A stretch of 59,432 bases of DNA from an uncultured Prevotellaceae bacterium. Its GTDB lineage: Bacteria > Bacteroidota > Bacteroidia > Bacteroidales > Bacteroidaceae. Shown piece after piece: positions 35,272-42,901 of this stretch. Within the stretch, counting starts at the first letter, position 1. Every line of letters starts with the position of its first letter. Where the stretch lies: assembly GCA_900313235.1 (NCBI GenBank), contig OMQN01000008.1, forward strand, positions 1-59,432. Direction: 5' to 3'. The notes below the pieces were generated by a model. That model was not told where the DNA came from. It saw only the letters and a list, made by a program, of their open reading frames with translations, and did not search any database. Made by a program: the position numbers and the translations under genes.

Positions 35272-36096
35272 ATGGGACAGATAACAGAGAAGACTATTGA
35301 CATTGATGGTATCCTAAAAAACAAGATGGGGAGCAAAGCCAAATGGCTTCCTCGTCCCTTGGTGGCATGGCTGAAGCGTATTGCCCACCAAGACCAGGTC
35401 AACGCCTTCCTCTGGGAGTCGCGCGACAAAGTTGGGACACCCTGGCTGGAGGCCTGTGTGGACTACCTGCAAATGACGCTCGAAATCGAAGGTAAGGAGA
35501 ATTTGCCGGACCCTAATGACGGACGCCTGTACACTTTCGTCTCCAACCATCCGTTGGGTGGGGAAGACGGGGTGGCCTTGGGTGCACTCATCGGGCGTCA
35601 CTACGACTCGCGCTTCCGCTATCTGGTCAACGACCTGCTCATGTACTTACCAGGTTTGGCACCGCTGTGCATTCCTATCAACAAGACCGGCAAGGCGAGT
35701 CGCAACTTCCCCGCCATGGTAGAGGCAGGTTTTCAGAGCGATAACCACATGCTGATGTTTCCTGCCGGACTCTGCTCACGCCGTCACAACGGTGTTATTC
35801 GCGACATTCCGTGGAAGAAGACTTTCATCGCCAAGAGTGTGGAATATCAGCGTGATGTAGTTCCCATCCATTTCGGTGGGCAGAACTCTGGATTCTTCTA
35901 TCGTCTGGCGAACTTCTCCGACCAATTCCTTCCCTTCAACTTGGCTATGCTCTTCTTGGTCGACGAGATGTACAAGAACGTAGGAAAGACCTTCCGTGTT
36001 GCCATCGGGAAACCGATTCCCTGGCAGACCTTCGATCATAGCAAGAGCCCGATGGAATGGGCTAAATTTGTGCAAGACATCGTCTATAATCTATAA
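35272..36096 (+). CDS. glsA: PlsC-type O-acyltransferase, GlsA-like (glycine lipid synthesis)
   Basis: The acyltransferase motif NHPLGGEDG (about residue 90) replaces the usual HX4D, with FPAGLCSR (about 165) as the second motif. No transmembrane segment is obvious. Family knowledge: in Bacteroides thetaiotaomicron, a GlsB N-acyltransferase and a GlsA O-acyltransferase make glycine lipids and flavolipin (two-step acylation); the gene order here (GlsA-like then GlsB-like) suits this. The start at 35272 has an AG-rich region AGAGAGAA just upstream. The assignment as GlsA is by motif and neighbour only; a lyso-ornithine-lipid acyltransferase is the alternative. Confidence 0.75.
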   Translation: MGQITEKTIDIDGILKNKMGSKAKWLPRPLVAWLKRIAHQDQVNAFLWESRDKVGTPWLEACVDYLQMTLEIEGKENLPDPNDGRLYTFVSNHPLGGEDGVALGALIGRHYDSRFRYLVNDLLMYLPGLAPLCIPINKTGKASRNFPAMVEAGFQSDNHMLMFPAGLCSRRHNGVIRDIPWKKTFIAKSVEYQRDVVPIHFGGQNSGFFYRLANFSDQFLPFNLAMLFLVDEMYKNVGKTFRVAIGKPIPWQTFDHSKSPMEWAKFVQDIVYNL

Positions 36097-36119
36097 AACC
36101 CCATTATCTGACAAACTCA

Positions 36120-37118
36120 ATGGAACAACCTATTATCCAGCCCATTTCCAAGAAAGTGCTCAAAAGCGAGCTCACTCCTGACAAGCAGTTGCGCTTGACG
36201 AACAAGAGTAACAACGAGATTTATGTCGTTACTGCTCATCATGCACCTAACGTGATGAAAGAAATTGGTCGACTGCGCGAGATAGCGTTCCGCGAAGCTG
36301 GCGGTGGTACTGGCAAAGAGGTCGATATCGACGAGTTCGATATCTGCGAGAACTGCTATAAGCAGCTTATCGTATGGAATCCTGAGGAGGAAGAGATTAT
36401 CGGGGGATATCGTTATCTGCTGGGTACTGACTGGGAATACGACGAGAAGGGGCAGCCCAAGTTGGCTACCAGTCACATGTTCCATTTCTCGGAGAAGTTC
36501 CTGAAGGAGTATGCTCCTTATACGGTGGAGTTGGGGCGCTCGTTTGTGGCGTTGCCTTATCAGTCCTCGCGAATGGGTGCCAAGAGTCTCTTTGCTCTTG
36601 ATAACCTGTGGGATGGCTTGGGTGCACTGACGGTGATACGCCCCGATGTGAAATACTACTTTGGAAAGATGACCATGTACCCCAGCTACATCCGTAAGGG
36701 TCGCGACATGATTCTCTATTTCCTGAAGAAGTATTTCGACGACAAGGAAAATCTGATTATCCCGATGAAACCGCTCGAAATAGAGACTAATCCTGTTGAG
36801 CTGGAAGCTCTCTTCTGTGGTAAAGACTTTAAGAGCGACTATAAGATTCTTAACGGTGAAATCCGTAAGTTAGGCTATAACATTCCACCGCTTGTCAACG
36901 CCTATATGGGTTTGTCTCCTACGATGAAACTTTTTGGTACGGCAATTAATTATGGTTTTGGAGATGTCGAAGAGACTGGCATCCTTATTGCTGTCGATGA
37001 GATTTTCGAAGAGAAACGCAAACGCCACATCGACTCGTTCATCAAAGAGCATCGCGACGAACTGCAGTTGACCTCCGGTGCTAATAAGATTATCTACAAG
37101 GATAAGGATTGCAAGTAG
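36120..37118 (+). CDS. glsB: GNAT-like N-acyltransferase, GlsB-like (glycine lipid synthesis)
   Basis: 332 aa with a hemolysin/OlsB-like fold: EIGRLREIAFREAGGGTGKE, then GGYRYLLG and ELGRSFVALPYQ. Family knowledge: the OlsB-like enzymes N-acylate an amino acid with a 3-hydroxy acyl group. Starts 24 bases after glsA. The next gene starts one base after its stop, so all read as one transcript. Confidence 0.8.
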   Translation: MEQPIIQPISKKVLKSELTPDKQLRLTNKSNNEIYVVTAHHAPNVMKEIGRLREIAFREAGGGTGKEVDIDEFDICENCYKQLIVWNPEEEEIIGGYRYLLGTDWEYDEKGQPKLATSHMFHFSEKFLKEYAPYTVELGRSFVALPYQSSRMGAKSLFALDNLWDGLGALTVIRPDVKYYFGKMTMYPSYIRKGRDMILYFLKKYFDDKENLIIPMKPLEIETNPVELEALFCGKDFKSDYKILNGEIRKLGYNIPPLVNAYMGLSPTMKLFGTAINYGFGDVEETGILIAVDEIFEEKRKRHIDSFIKEHRDELQLTSGANKIIYKDKDCK

Positions 37119-37119
37119 C

Positions 37120-37983
37120 ATGAAGTACTTCTACCAAGTTGCCGGTCATGTGTTCTCTGTAGAGTTGCCTGAAGGCTGCTCTGTTATCGATGAAATGGGG
37201 CAATATGAACCCTTCCTGACTGACGAATGTGGCCAGGTCGTCTTCTCTTTACGTGTTGTTGACAAGGAGCATTTTCCACAAATAGACGGCATGACTACAG
37301 AGCTGAACCAAGACGATGATGGATCGCAGATTCTTGCTGGTAATCTTCATGGACAACCTTTTTTTGAGTTCCAGCTGTGGGGGCGTTGTGCGGCACGTTT
37401 GGTTACTGACAACTGCTATCAGCATGCTGACGTCCTGTTGGTCGACGAGCCTCTGTTTGGCATCAACAATGCGTTGATGGTGATGTATGCGTTGTCTACA
37501 GCCAACCTGCAGACTGCCTTGTTCCATTCCTCTGTGGTCAGCTGTGGTGGTTATGGCTATATGTTCCTGGGCAAGAGTGGTACGGGTAAGAGTACACATT
37601 CCCGTCTGTGGCTGAAGCATATCAGTGGTACCGAACTGGTCAACGATGATAACCCCGTAGTGCGTCGGATGCCCGATGGATTTTATGTTTTTGGCTCTCC
37701 CTGGAGTGGCAAGACACCTTGTTACCGCCATGTCAGCTATCCCTTGGGGGCTGTGGTACAGCTCAGTCAGGCACCTTATAATAAGATACAGCGTCTGCGC
37801 TCGCTGACAGCCTATGCCGCGCTGGTTCCTTCTATCTCTGGCAAGCGCTGGGACAAACAGGTTGCCGAGGGACTGCACCAGACGGAGAACATGATGGCTG
37901 GCGAGGTAGCGGTGTGGCATCTGGAATGCCTGCCCGACGAGGGTGCAGCGCGTCTTTGTTCTGAAACGATCAGGAAAGTATGA
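37120..37983 (+). CDS. HPr-kinase-like / PEP-carboxykinase-fold protein (287 aa)
   Basis: The start at 37120 (MKYFYQVAGHVF) lies one base after the GlsB stop; the longer frame from 37078 would overlap GlsB. Motifs: Walker A GKSGTGKSTHSRLW near residue 157; ELVNDDNPVVRR (acidic pair); GSPWSGKTPCYR. Family knowledge: HprK-like kinases in lasso-peptide and similar clusters phosphorylate precursor peptides; other members of the fold act on metabolites. Here it is linked to PqqD-like, peptidase and ABC exporter genes, so a role in peptide maturation is inferred. It overlaps the next gene by four bases (ATGA). Confidence 0.8.
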   Translation: MKYFYQVAGHVFSVELPEGCSVIDEMGQYEPFLTDECGQVVFSLRVVDKEHFPQIDGMTTELNQDDDGSQILAGNLHGQPFFEFQLWGRCAARLVTDNCYQHADVLLVDEPLFGINNALMVMYALSTANLQTALFHSSVVSCGGYGYMFLGKSGTGKSTHSRLWLKHISGTELVNDDNPVVRRMPDGFYVFGSPWSGKTPCYRHVSYPLGAVVQLSQAPYNKIQRLRSLTAYAALVPSISGKRWDKQVAEGLHQTENMMAGEVAVWHLECLPDEGAARLCSETIRKV

Positions 37984-38435
37984 ATAATCCCCCGTCCGAT
38001 AATGAGATTATCCATAGTGCCATTAAGTTGGTACAGGAGGGCTTGCGTGTAACGTTCCCCGTCAAGGGCTATAGCATGCTTCCCTTTATTATCGGCAGTA
38101 AGGAGAGTGTCGACCTTGTGAAGCCAGAGAACATCCTTGTGGGACATGTGGTGCTGGCATGGGTCGATGGTTGTCGCTTTGTAGTTCACCGTATCATCGA
38201 AATCAAGGGCGACGAGGTGGTACTGATGGGCGACGGCAATATTGCGGGTGTGGAACACTGTCGACTGGAGGATGTGGCAGCGTTGGCTATCAATGTCGTG
38301 ACGCCTAAGGGCAAGCACCATCCACTCTATTCTCCATGGCGTGTCAGAGCCAGTCGCCTGTGGTGGCGCCTGCTACCTTTGCGTCGATGGATTCTAGCTA
38401 TTTATCGTAGAACAATATTAAAAATATTCTATTAA
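37980..38435 (+). CDS. S24/S26-family peptidase, Ser-His (ER/SipW) type (151 aa)
   Basis: Catalytic Ser motif KGYSMLPFI (about residue 32). The second motif FVVHRIIEI has a His where bacterial signal peptidase I has Lys, then LMGDGN. This is the pattern of ER/archaeal Sec11 and SipW-type enzymes. Unlike them, no N-terminal transmembrane anchor is seen. The C-terminus is basic and amphipathic (RRWILAIYRRTILKIF). Inference: a maturation protease for a small peptide, or a non-secretory cleavage enzyme. It ends overlapping the PqqD-like start by one base (TAATG). Confidence 0.78.
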   Translation: MNNPPSDNEIIHSAIKLVQEGLRVTFPVKGYSMLPFIIGSKESVDLVKPENILVGHVVLAWVDGCRFVVHRIIEIKGDEVVLMGDGNIAGVEHCRLEDVAALAINVVTPKGKHHPLYSPWRVRASRLWWRLLPLRRWILAIYRRTILKIFY

Positions 38436-38704
38436 TGAAACAGAAAGAAGGATTTGTATTACGCACCGTATGTGGCGAACATGTGATAGTGGGCGAAGGA
38501 TTGGGAACGATTGACTTCGGTAAGCTTATCAGTCTTAACGAGACAGCCGCTTGGCTATGGGGAAAGGCCGGTGAAATGGGCGATTTTACGATAGAAACAC
38601 TCGCTGAAGCACTCTGCGAGGAGTATGATGTGGATGCTCAGCAAGCCCGCGATGACGTAGAAAAGATGGTGCGTCAGTGGCAGGAAATCGGCATCATTGA
38701 ATGA
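38435..38704 (+). CDS. PqqD-like protein (89 aa)
   Basis: PqqD-fold protein: FVLRTVCGEHVIVGEG at the N-terminus, then LISLNETAAWLWGKAG and ALCEEYDVDAQQARDDVEKM. Family knowledge: PqqD is a RiPP recognition element that holds the leader of a precursor peptide for the modifying enzyme. Length is typical for stand-alone PqqD. It is translationally coupled to the peptidase upstream. Confidence 0.88.
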   Translation: MKQKEGFVLRTVCGEHVIVGEGLGTIDFGKLISLNETAAWLWGKAGEMGDFTIETLAEALCEEYDVDAQQARDDVEKMVRQWQEIGIIE

Positions 38705-38732
38705 TAACAGCTAATAGTTTACTGCCAGCAGC

Positions 38733-40358
38733 ATGACGTACGTCCTTTGGATTATCCGTAACATGGCGGGTATCAGGTGGAACACCCTGGTGCGCATCAT
38801 AGTAGGCATCACACAAGTGATGCTGGGGCTCGTGATGATCTGGTTCAGCAAACAGTTTATTGATGTCACCATCCGCACGGGCACTGACCAGGATGTTGCC
38901 AATATGGTGATATTGCTCATCTCACTGGTGGTTACAGCCATCTTGCTGCGTCAGCTCTACTATTACCTGACCACGAAGGCTCATACTCACCAGTCGAACA
39001 CCATCCGTCTTCGCGTCTTCAGCAGTCTGTTTCGTCGTCAGATGTATGAAGACCAGTTGCATTCAGCTGATGTCACCTCGCGACTCTCCAAGGATATCGA
39101 TACCGTGGCTGATGTCACCACGTCGCTGCTTCCGCAGTTTATTGTTACGGGTGTGCAACTGACGGGTGCGTTCCTATTAATGTATTCTATGGATGCTCGG
39201 CTGGCATTGGCATTGTTGCTCGTCACCCCTTTAGTGGTGGCTTTTGGAAAACTCTTTGCCCACCGTTTGCGTGATATGACACTTGATATCCGCAAGCAGG
39301 AGAGTACCATTCAGATGCAGGTACAGGAGAGTATGGAACATAATGCCGTGCTGCGCTCATTAGGTAGCGAACAGTGGGTGACAGGGCGACTCAGCGATAT
39401 GCAAGACCAACTGATGGGCCGTGTTCTGCGCCGCACTCGTTTCACCGTTGTCTCGCGTCTTCTGCTGGCCTTCACCTTCAGCTTGGGCTACCTTGTCGCG
39501 TTCATCTGGGGCGGTCTGCAGTTGCGAGCAGGTATCATCACCTTTGGCGTTATGACATCGTTCCTACAGCTGGTGGGACAAATCCAGCATCCTATTCTCA
39601 ACATGCTGGGCATGATGCCTCAGTTCTTCTATGCTATGGCCAGCATCGACCGCTTAGAGGAACTTACGAAATGTCCCCCACAGGAACCTGCCACGGGACA
39701 AGAGATGCTTGTTGGTCCCCTGGGCATCCGAGTCAGCAATGTCAGTTTTACCTATGCCTCTGGCGACCGTGAGGTGCTCCATCATTTTTCGTACGACTTC
39801 CTACCAAGTTCCAAGACGGCGATTATGGGAGCGACGGGTATCGGCAAGACAACACTCTTCCGCCTAATGCTTGCTTTCGTCCAGCCTAATTGCGGTGAAA
39901 TCGCCCTTTTTGGAACCGGAAAGCAGTCATATGCTGTCAACGAATATACGCGAAAGCATTTTGTCTTTGTACCTCAAGGCAACACGTTGATGAGTGGCTC
40001 TGTGCGCTACAACCTACAGTTGGCGCGTCCCGAGGCTACCGACGACGAACTGCGCCAAGTGCTCCATGTAGCTATGGCCGACTTCGTTTATAGCCTGCCC
40101 AACGGTATTGACACCCTTGTAGGTGAGCGTGGTATCGGACTCAGCGAGGGACAGGCGCAGCGTATTGCCATAGCTCGTGGACTGTTACGCCCGGGAGGCA
40201 TCCTGTTACTCGATGAAATCAGCTCTTCTCTTGATGAGCAGACTGAGCACGAACTCTTCCGTCGCCTCTTCGAGTACTGCCACGACAAGACGATGATCTT
40301 CATCACTCACCGTCCTGCCGTGAGCCAACTCTGTGACGATGTCATCCATTTGAAATGA
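38733..40358 (+). CDS. ABC exporter, fused permease-ATPase (541 aa)
   Basis: Six membrane helices (about 15-290; ABC type-1 exporter fold) with an ATPase domain: Walker A GATGIGKTTLFR near residue 365, signature LSEGQAQRIAIARG, Walker B ILLLDEISSSLD and H-loop FITHR. Family knowledge: type I ABC exporters, here probably a homodimer. No peptidase C39 domain is present, so processing must be done by the peptidase gene upstream. It ends 11 bases before the convergent MaoC-like gene. Confidence 0.9.
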   Translation: MTYVLWIIRNMAGIRWNTLVRIIVGITQVMLGLVMIWFSKQFIDVTIRTGTDQDVANMVILLISLVVTAILLRQLYYYLTTKAHTHQSNTIRLRVFSSLFRRQMYEDQLHSADVTSRLSKDIDTVADVTTSLLPQFIVTGVQLTGAFLLMYSMDARLALALLLVTPLVVAFGKLFAHRLRDMTLDIRKQESTIQMQVQESMEHNAVLRSLGSEQWVTGRLSDMQDQLMGRVLRRTRFTVVSRLLLAFTFSLGYLVAFIWGGLQLRAGIITFGVMTSFLQLVGQIQHPILNMLGMMPQFFYAMASIDRLEELTKCPPQEPATGQEMLVGPLGIRVSNVSFTYASGDREVLHHFSYDFLPSSKTAIMGATGIGKTTLFRLMLAFVQPNCGEIALFGTGKQSYAVNEYTRKHFVFVPQGNTLMSGSVRYNLQLARPEATDDELRQVLHVAMADFVYSLPNGIDTLVGERGIGLSEGQAQRIAIARGLLRPGGILLLDEISSSLDEQTEHELFRRLFEYCHDKTMIFITHRPAVSQLCDDVIHLK

Positions 40359-40369
40359 TGTTTCTGTTT

Positions 40370-40834
40370 TTAATTAAAATAGTATAAGAATGCTGCAATA
40401 CCCTCTAGAGCAGGTTTGCGCTGTCCTTCTATCTCAATGGTAAACTTGATCTCAGCCTTGCAGATGCCACGCAGATTCTGAATAGAATGCAGCTTCGTTA
40501 CCAGACGCACCTTGCTACCCGTAATGACAGGCTGACCAAAACGCATGTCCGTCATTCCGTAGTTCACCAGCATCTTGATATTGTTCACTTCGATAATCTG
40601 GTCCCACATGTATGGCAGCAGTGACAGTGTCAGATAGCCATGTGCTATCGTTGACTTGTAAGGGCTCTCCTCTTTGGCACGCTCCACATCAACATGAATC
40701 CACTGATGATCCAATGTAGCATCAGCAAACATGTTGATACGCTCCTGATCCACCTGCAACCACTCTGAATGGCCCAGTTCCTCACCCAAATGAGCGGCAA
40801 ACTCATCGTATGAGTTAATAACTAATTTTCCCAT
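40370..40834 (-). CDS. MaoC-like (R)-specific enoyl hydratase (154 aa)
   Basis: MaoC hot-dog fold; the active-site region FADATLDHQWIHVDVERAKE (Asp and His) then GYLTLSLLP. Family knowledge: hydrates trans-2-enoyl-CoA to (R)-3-hydroxyacyl-CoA. Given the 3-hydroxy acyl chains of the glycine lipids whose genes lie convergently at 35272-37118, an involvement is possible but only by proximity. Confidence 0.85.
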   Translation of the reverse strand: MGKLVINSYDEFAAHLGEELGHSEWLQVDQERINMFADATLDHQWIHVDVERAKEESPYKSTIAHGYLTLSLLPYMWDQIIEVNNIKMLVNYGMTDMRFGQPVITGSKVRLVTKLHSIQNLRGICKAEIKFTIEIEGQRKPALEGIAAFLYYFN

Positions 40835-40884
40835 AATCTTCTTTGTTAAATAATTAATTTGCCTGCAAAGTACGAAAATGTGCT

Positions 40885-40956
40885 ACCCTGATAGTTAAAT
40901 GGATATAACAAGGCTCTCCTAAAGCTTAGTTCCGAGTTCGATTCTCGGTCGGGGTA
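40885..40956 (+). tRNA. tRNA-Arg (anticodon CCT)
   Basis: The cloverleaf is: acceptor ACCCTGA (40885-40891) with TCGGGGT (40949-40955), with one T-G pair; D-arm GTT...AAC; anticodon stem AGGCT/AGCTT around loop CTCCTAA (anticodon CCT at 40918-40920); T-arm CCGAG-TTCGATT-CTCGG; discriminator A at 40956. The CCA end is not encoded, as is normal in Bacteroidota. The tRNA begins with A rather than G, and its D-stem is short, so the borders may be off by a base. Confidence 0.85.
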
Positions 40957-40968
40957 CTCCTAACAAAC

Positions 40969-41002
40969 AATCTCCCCAGAAGCGCCTGCTTCTGAGGAGA
41001 TT
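40969..41002. terminator. Bidirectional hairpin terminator (tRNA-Arg and cohesin-like gene)
   Basis: AATCTCC pairs with GGAGATT, then CAGAAGC with GCTTCTG, with one mismatch (C/A) between the two parts and a four-base loop. It sits 13 bases after the tRNA and 24 bases beyond the stop of the minus-strand gene. Confidence 0.8.
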
Positions 41003-41025
41003 TGCTATTCATAGATGTGCTATTC

Positions 41026-42897
41026 TTACTTGATTGCAACCTTTCTGCCATTGATGACATAGATACCGCGCTTCAGCTGCAGCACCTCGTCAACAGTCAT
41101 GTCGCGACCAACCAGTGAGCCAGAGACAGTGTATACATTCAATGCCTTGCTGTCACGGAAGATAGCCTTGACTCCTACCGTCTCCTTCCATGTGGCGGTG
41201 TACGTACGGTTGCCGATACTACCCTTGGCGATGGTTACCACCTTGGTTGCCTCAGTAAGACCGGTACCCGTCCAACCTACGAAGTCATAGCCCTCACGCG
41301 TCGGATTCTTCAGCGTAATAGCGTCACTCTCAATAGTGTAAGTTGTGGGGTTCGTCTCACCCTCTGCCAACTGACCACCAGCTAGTTCGTAGGTGATGGT
41401 ATAGGTGATTGGCGTCCATGTAGCGGTAAATGCGAGAGGACCCGTACTACCCTTGGCGATGGTTACCTCCATAGAGGTTCCTTCAATACCTGTTCCAGTC
41501 CAACCAGCGAAGGTGTAGCCCTCACGTATTGGGTTCTTCAGGGTAAACGTCTCCGTCTCCATAGTGTATGTTGCGGGGTTCGTATCACCTTCTGCCAACT
41601 GTCCACCAGCCAGATTGTAGGTGATCGTGTACTCTGCAAGCGTCCAGAGCGCATTGAATGTCATGTTACCACTTGGTACTGTAGCAGGCAGCTCAGGATC
41701 CCAACCGGTGAGGACATATCCTGTCTTCTCGACATCCTCAGGAGCCTTCAGTTCAGTACCGAAGTCCAACGTCTTTACTACGTCAGGCTTACCATTGTTC
41801 AGTTTGAAGGTCATGATGTACTGGTTAACAGTCCATGTGGCATTAAACGTCATATTCTCTGCAGGGATAGTAGGCGGAATAGTGGTATCCCATCCTGCAA
41901 ACGTATGACCTTCCTTCGTTGGAATAGGAGCAACCAGTTCTGTACCATAGTTCTGCGTAATTACAATGTTCTCCTCGCCATTGTTCAGAACGAATGTCAT
42001 GGTATACTGATTGATAGCCCACTGAGCAGTAAACGTCATGTTCTCTGCAGGAATCGTCGCGGGAACTTCAGGAGTCCATCCTGTGAAGCTATGACCCGTC
42101 TTCACAAAGTCTGCAGGAGCAGTCAATTCCGTACCGTAGTCTTGCTTCTTGACGATATTTGCCTCGCCATTGTTCAAGACGAATGTCATGGTGTACTGAT
42201 TAGGAGCAAAGTTAGCTGTCAGTGTCACATTGCCATTAACGACGAATGAATATGATTCCAAAGCAGAAACCACTGTACCCTCAGAAGACCAGTTGACGAA
42301 GTGGTACCCCTCATTAGGAGTAGCTGTCAAGGTAACCTCCTCACCAGACTCGTAGGTTCCGGCACCAGTAACCACACCCATCTTCTCGTCTGAAGCCGTA
42401 GCGGCAATCGTGAACTCCTCATAGACAGTCAATGTCGCTGTGCAGCCAGCATAATGAGCATTATACTGTGCGTCGCCAAGTTCCACATTTGCTATTCCTA
42501 TATCGTACTTGCCGTAGGCCATGTTCTCACTTACGCTCACCTTGAAGGAGAGTACTGCGCCAGATGTTCCGTCGACAGCCGCTACAGAGCCGTACTCCTT
42601 GTTAGCCGTTATCACGAAACGCTGTCCATTAGTATTGAGCACATGCGACACAATCTCATTATTGGCCTTAAAGCGGTCGCTTACCAGACTGACATCCGAT
42701 ATGGTGACACCTGTTGGCAAGACGAAATCACCCTGCAAAGACGTGATAGCATAGTCAACGTTCTGCAGCTCTATATTTACTGTTGTCTGTTGACCTGGCT
42801 TCAGTTTCAAGTCTGAAAGTGATACAGCAGGTTCAGTAGCAGCCAATGTCTTTAACCCCAGGAACAAGGTTAAGAATAATATCAAATTCTTCTTCAT
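41026..42897 (-). CDS. Secreted cohesin-like protein with InlB B-type repeats (623 aa)
   Basis: Signal peptide MKKNLILFLTLFLGLKTLA. Residues about 22-150 look like a cohesin domain (VSLSDLKLKPGQQTTVNIEL and the end YNAHYAGCTATLTVYE). After that come a bacterial-repeat domain (about 150-230) and about five Flg_new/InlB B-type repeats (YTMTFVLNNGEANIV; GHSFTGWTPE; TYTATWKE). The C-terminus (GSLVGRDMTVDEVLQL, then RGIYVINGRKVAIK) is a T9SS-like sorting tail. Family knowledge: cohesins bind dockerins. The dockerin-bearing protein is the gene just upstream, four bases away. Last gene of the minus-strand secreted-protein operon. Confidence 0.85.
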   Translation of the reverse strand: MKKNLILFLTLFLGLKTLAATEPAVSLSDLKLKPGQQTTVNIELQNVDYAITSLQGDFVLPTGVTISDVSLVSDRFKANNEIVSHVLNTNGQRFVITANKEYGSVAAVDGTSGAVLSFKVSVSENMAYGKYDIGIANVELGDAQYNAHYAGCTATLTVYEEFTIAATASDEKMGVVTGAGTYESGEEVTLTATPNEGYHFVNWSSEGTVVSALESYSFVVNGNVTLTANFAPNQYTMTFVLNNGEANIVKKQDYGTELTAPADFVKTGHSFTGWTPEVPATIPAENMTFTAQWAINQYTMTFVLNNGEENIVITQNYGTELVAPIPTKEGHTFAGWDTTIPPTIPAENMTFNATWTVNQYIMTFKLNNGKPDVVKTLDFGTELKAPEDVEKTGYVLTGWDPELPATVPSGNMTFNALWTLAEYTITYNLAGGQLAEGDTNPATYTMETETFTLKNPIREGYTFAGWTGTGIEGTSMEVTIAKGSTGPLAFTATWTPITYTITYELAGGQLAEGETNPTTYTIESDAITLKNPTREGYDFVGWTGTGLTEATKVVTIAKGSIGNRTYTATWKETVGVKAIFRDSKALNVYTVSGSLVGRDMTVDEVLQLKRGIYVINGRKVAIK

Positions 42898-42901
42898 GGA
42901 A

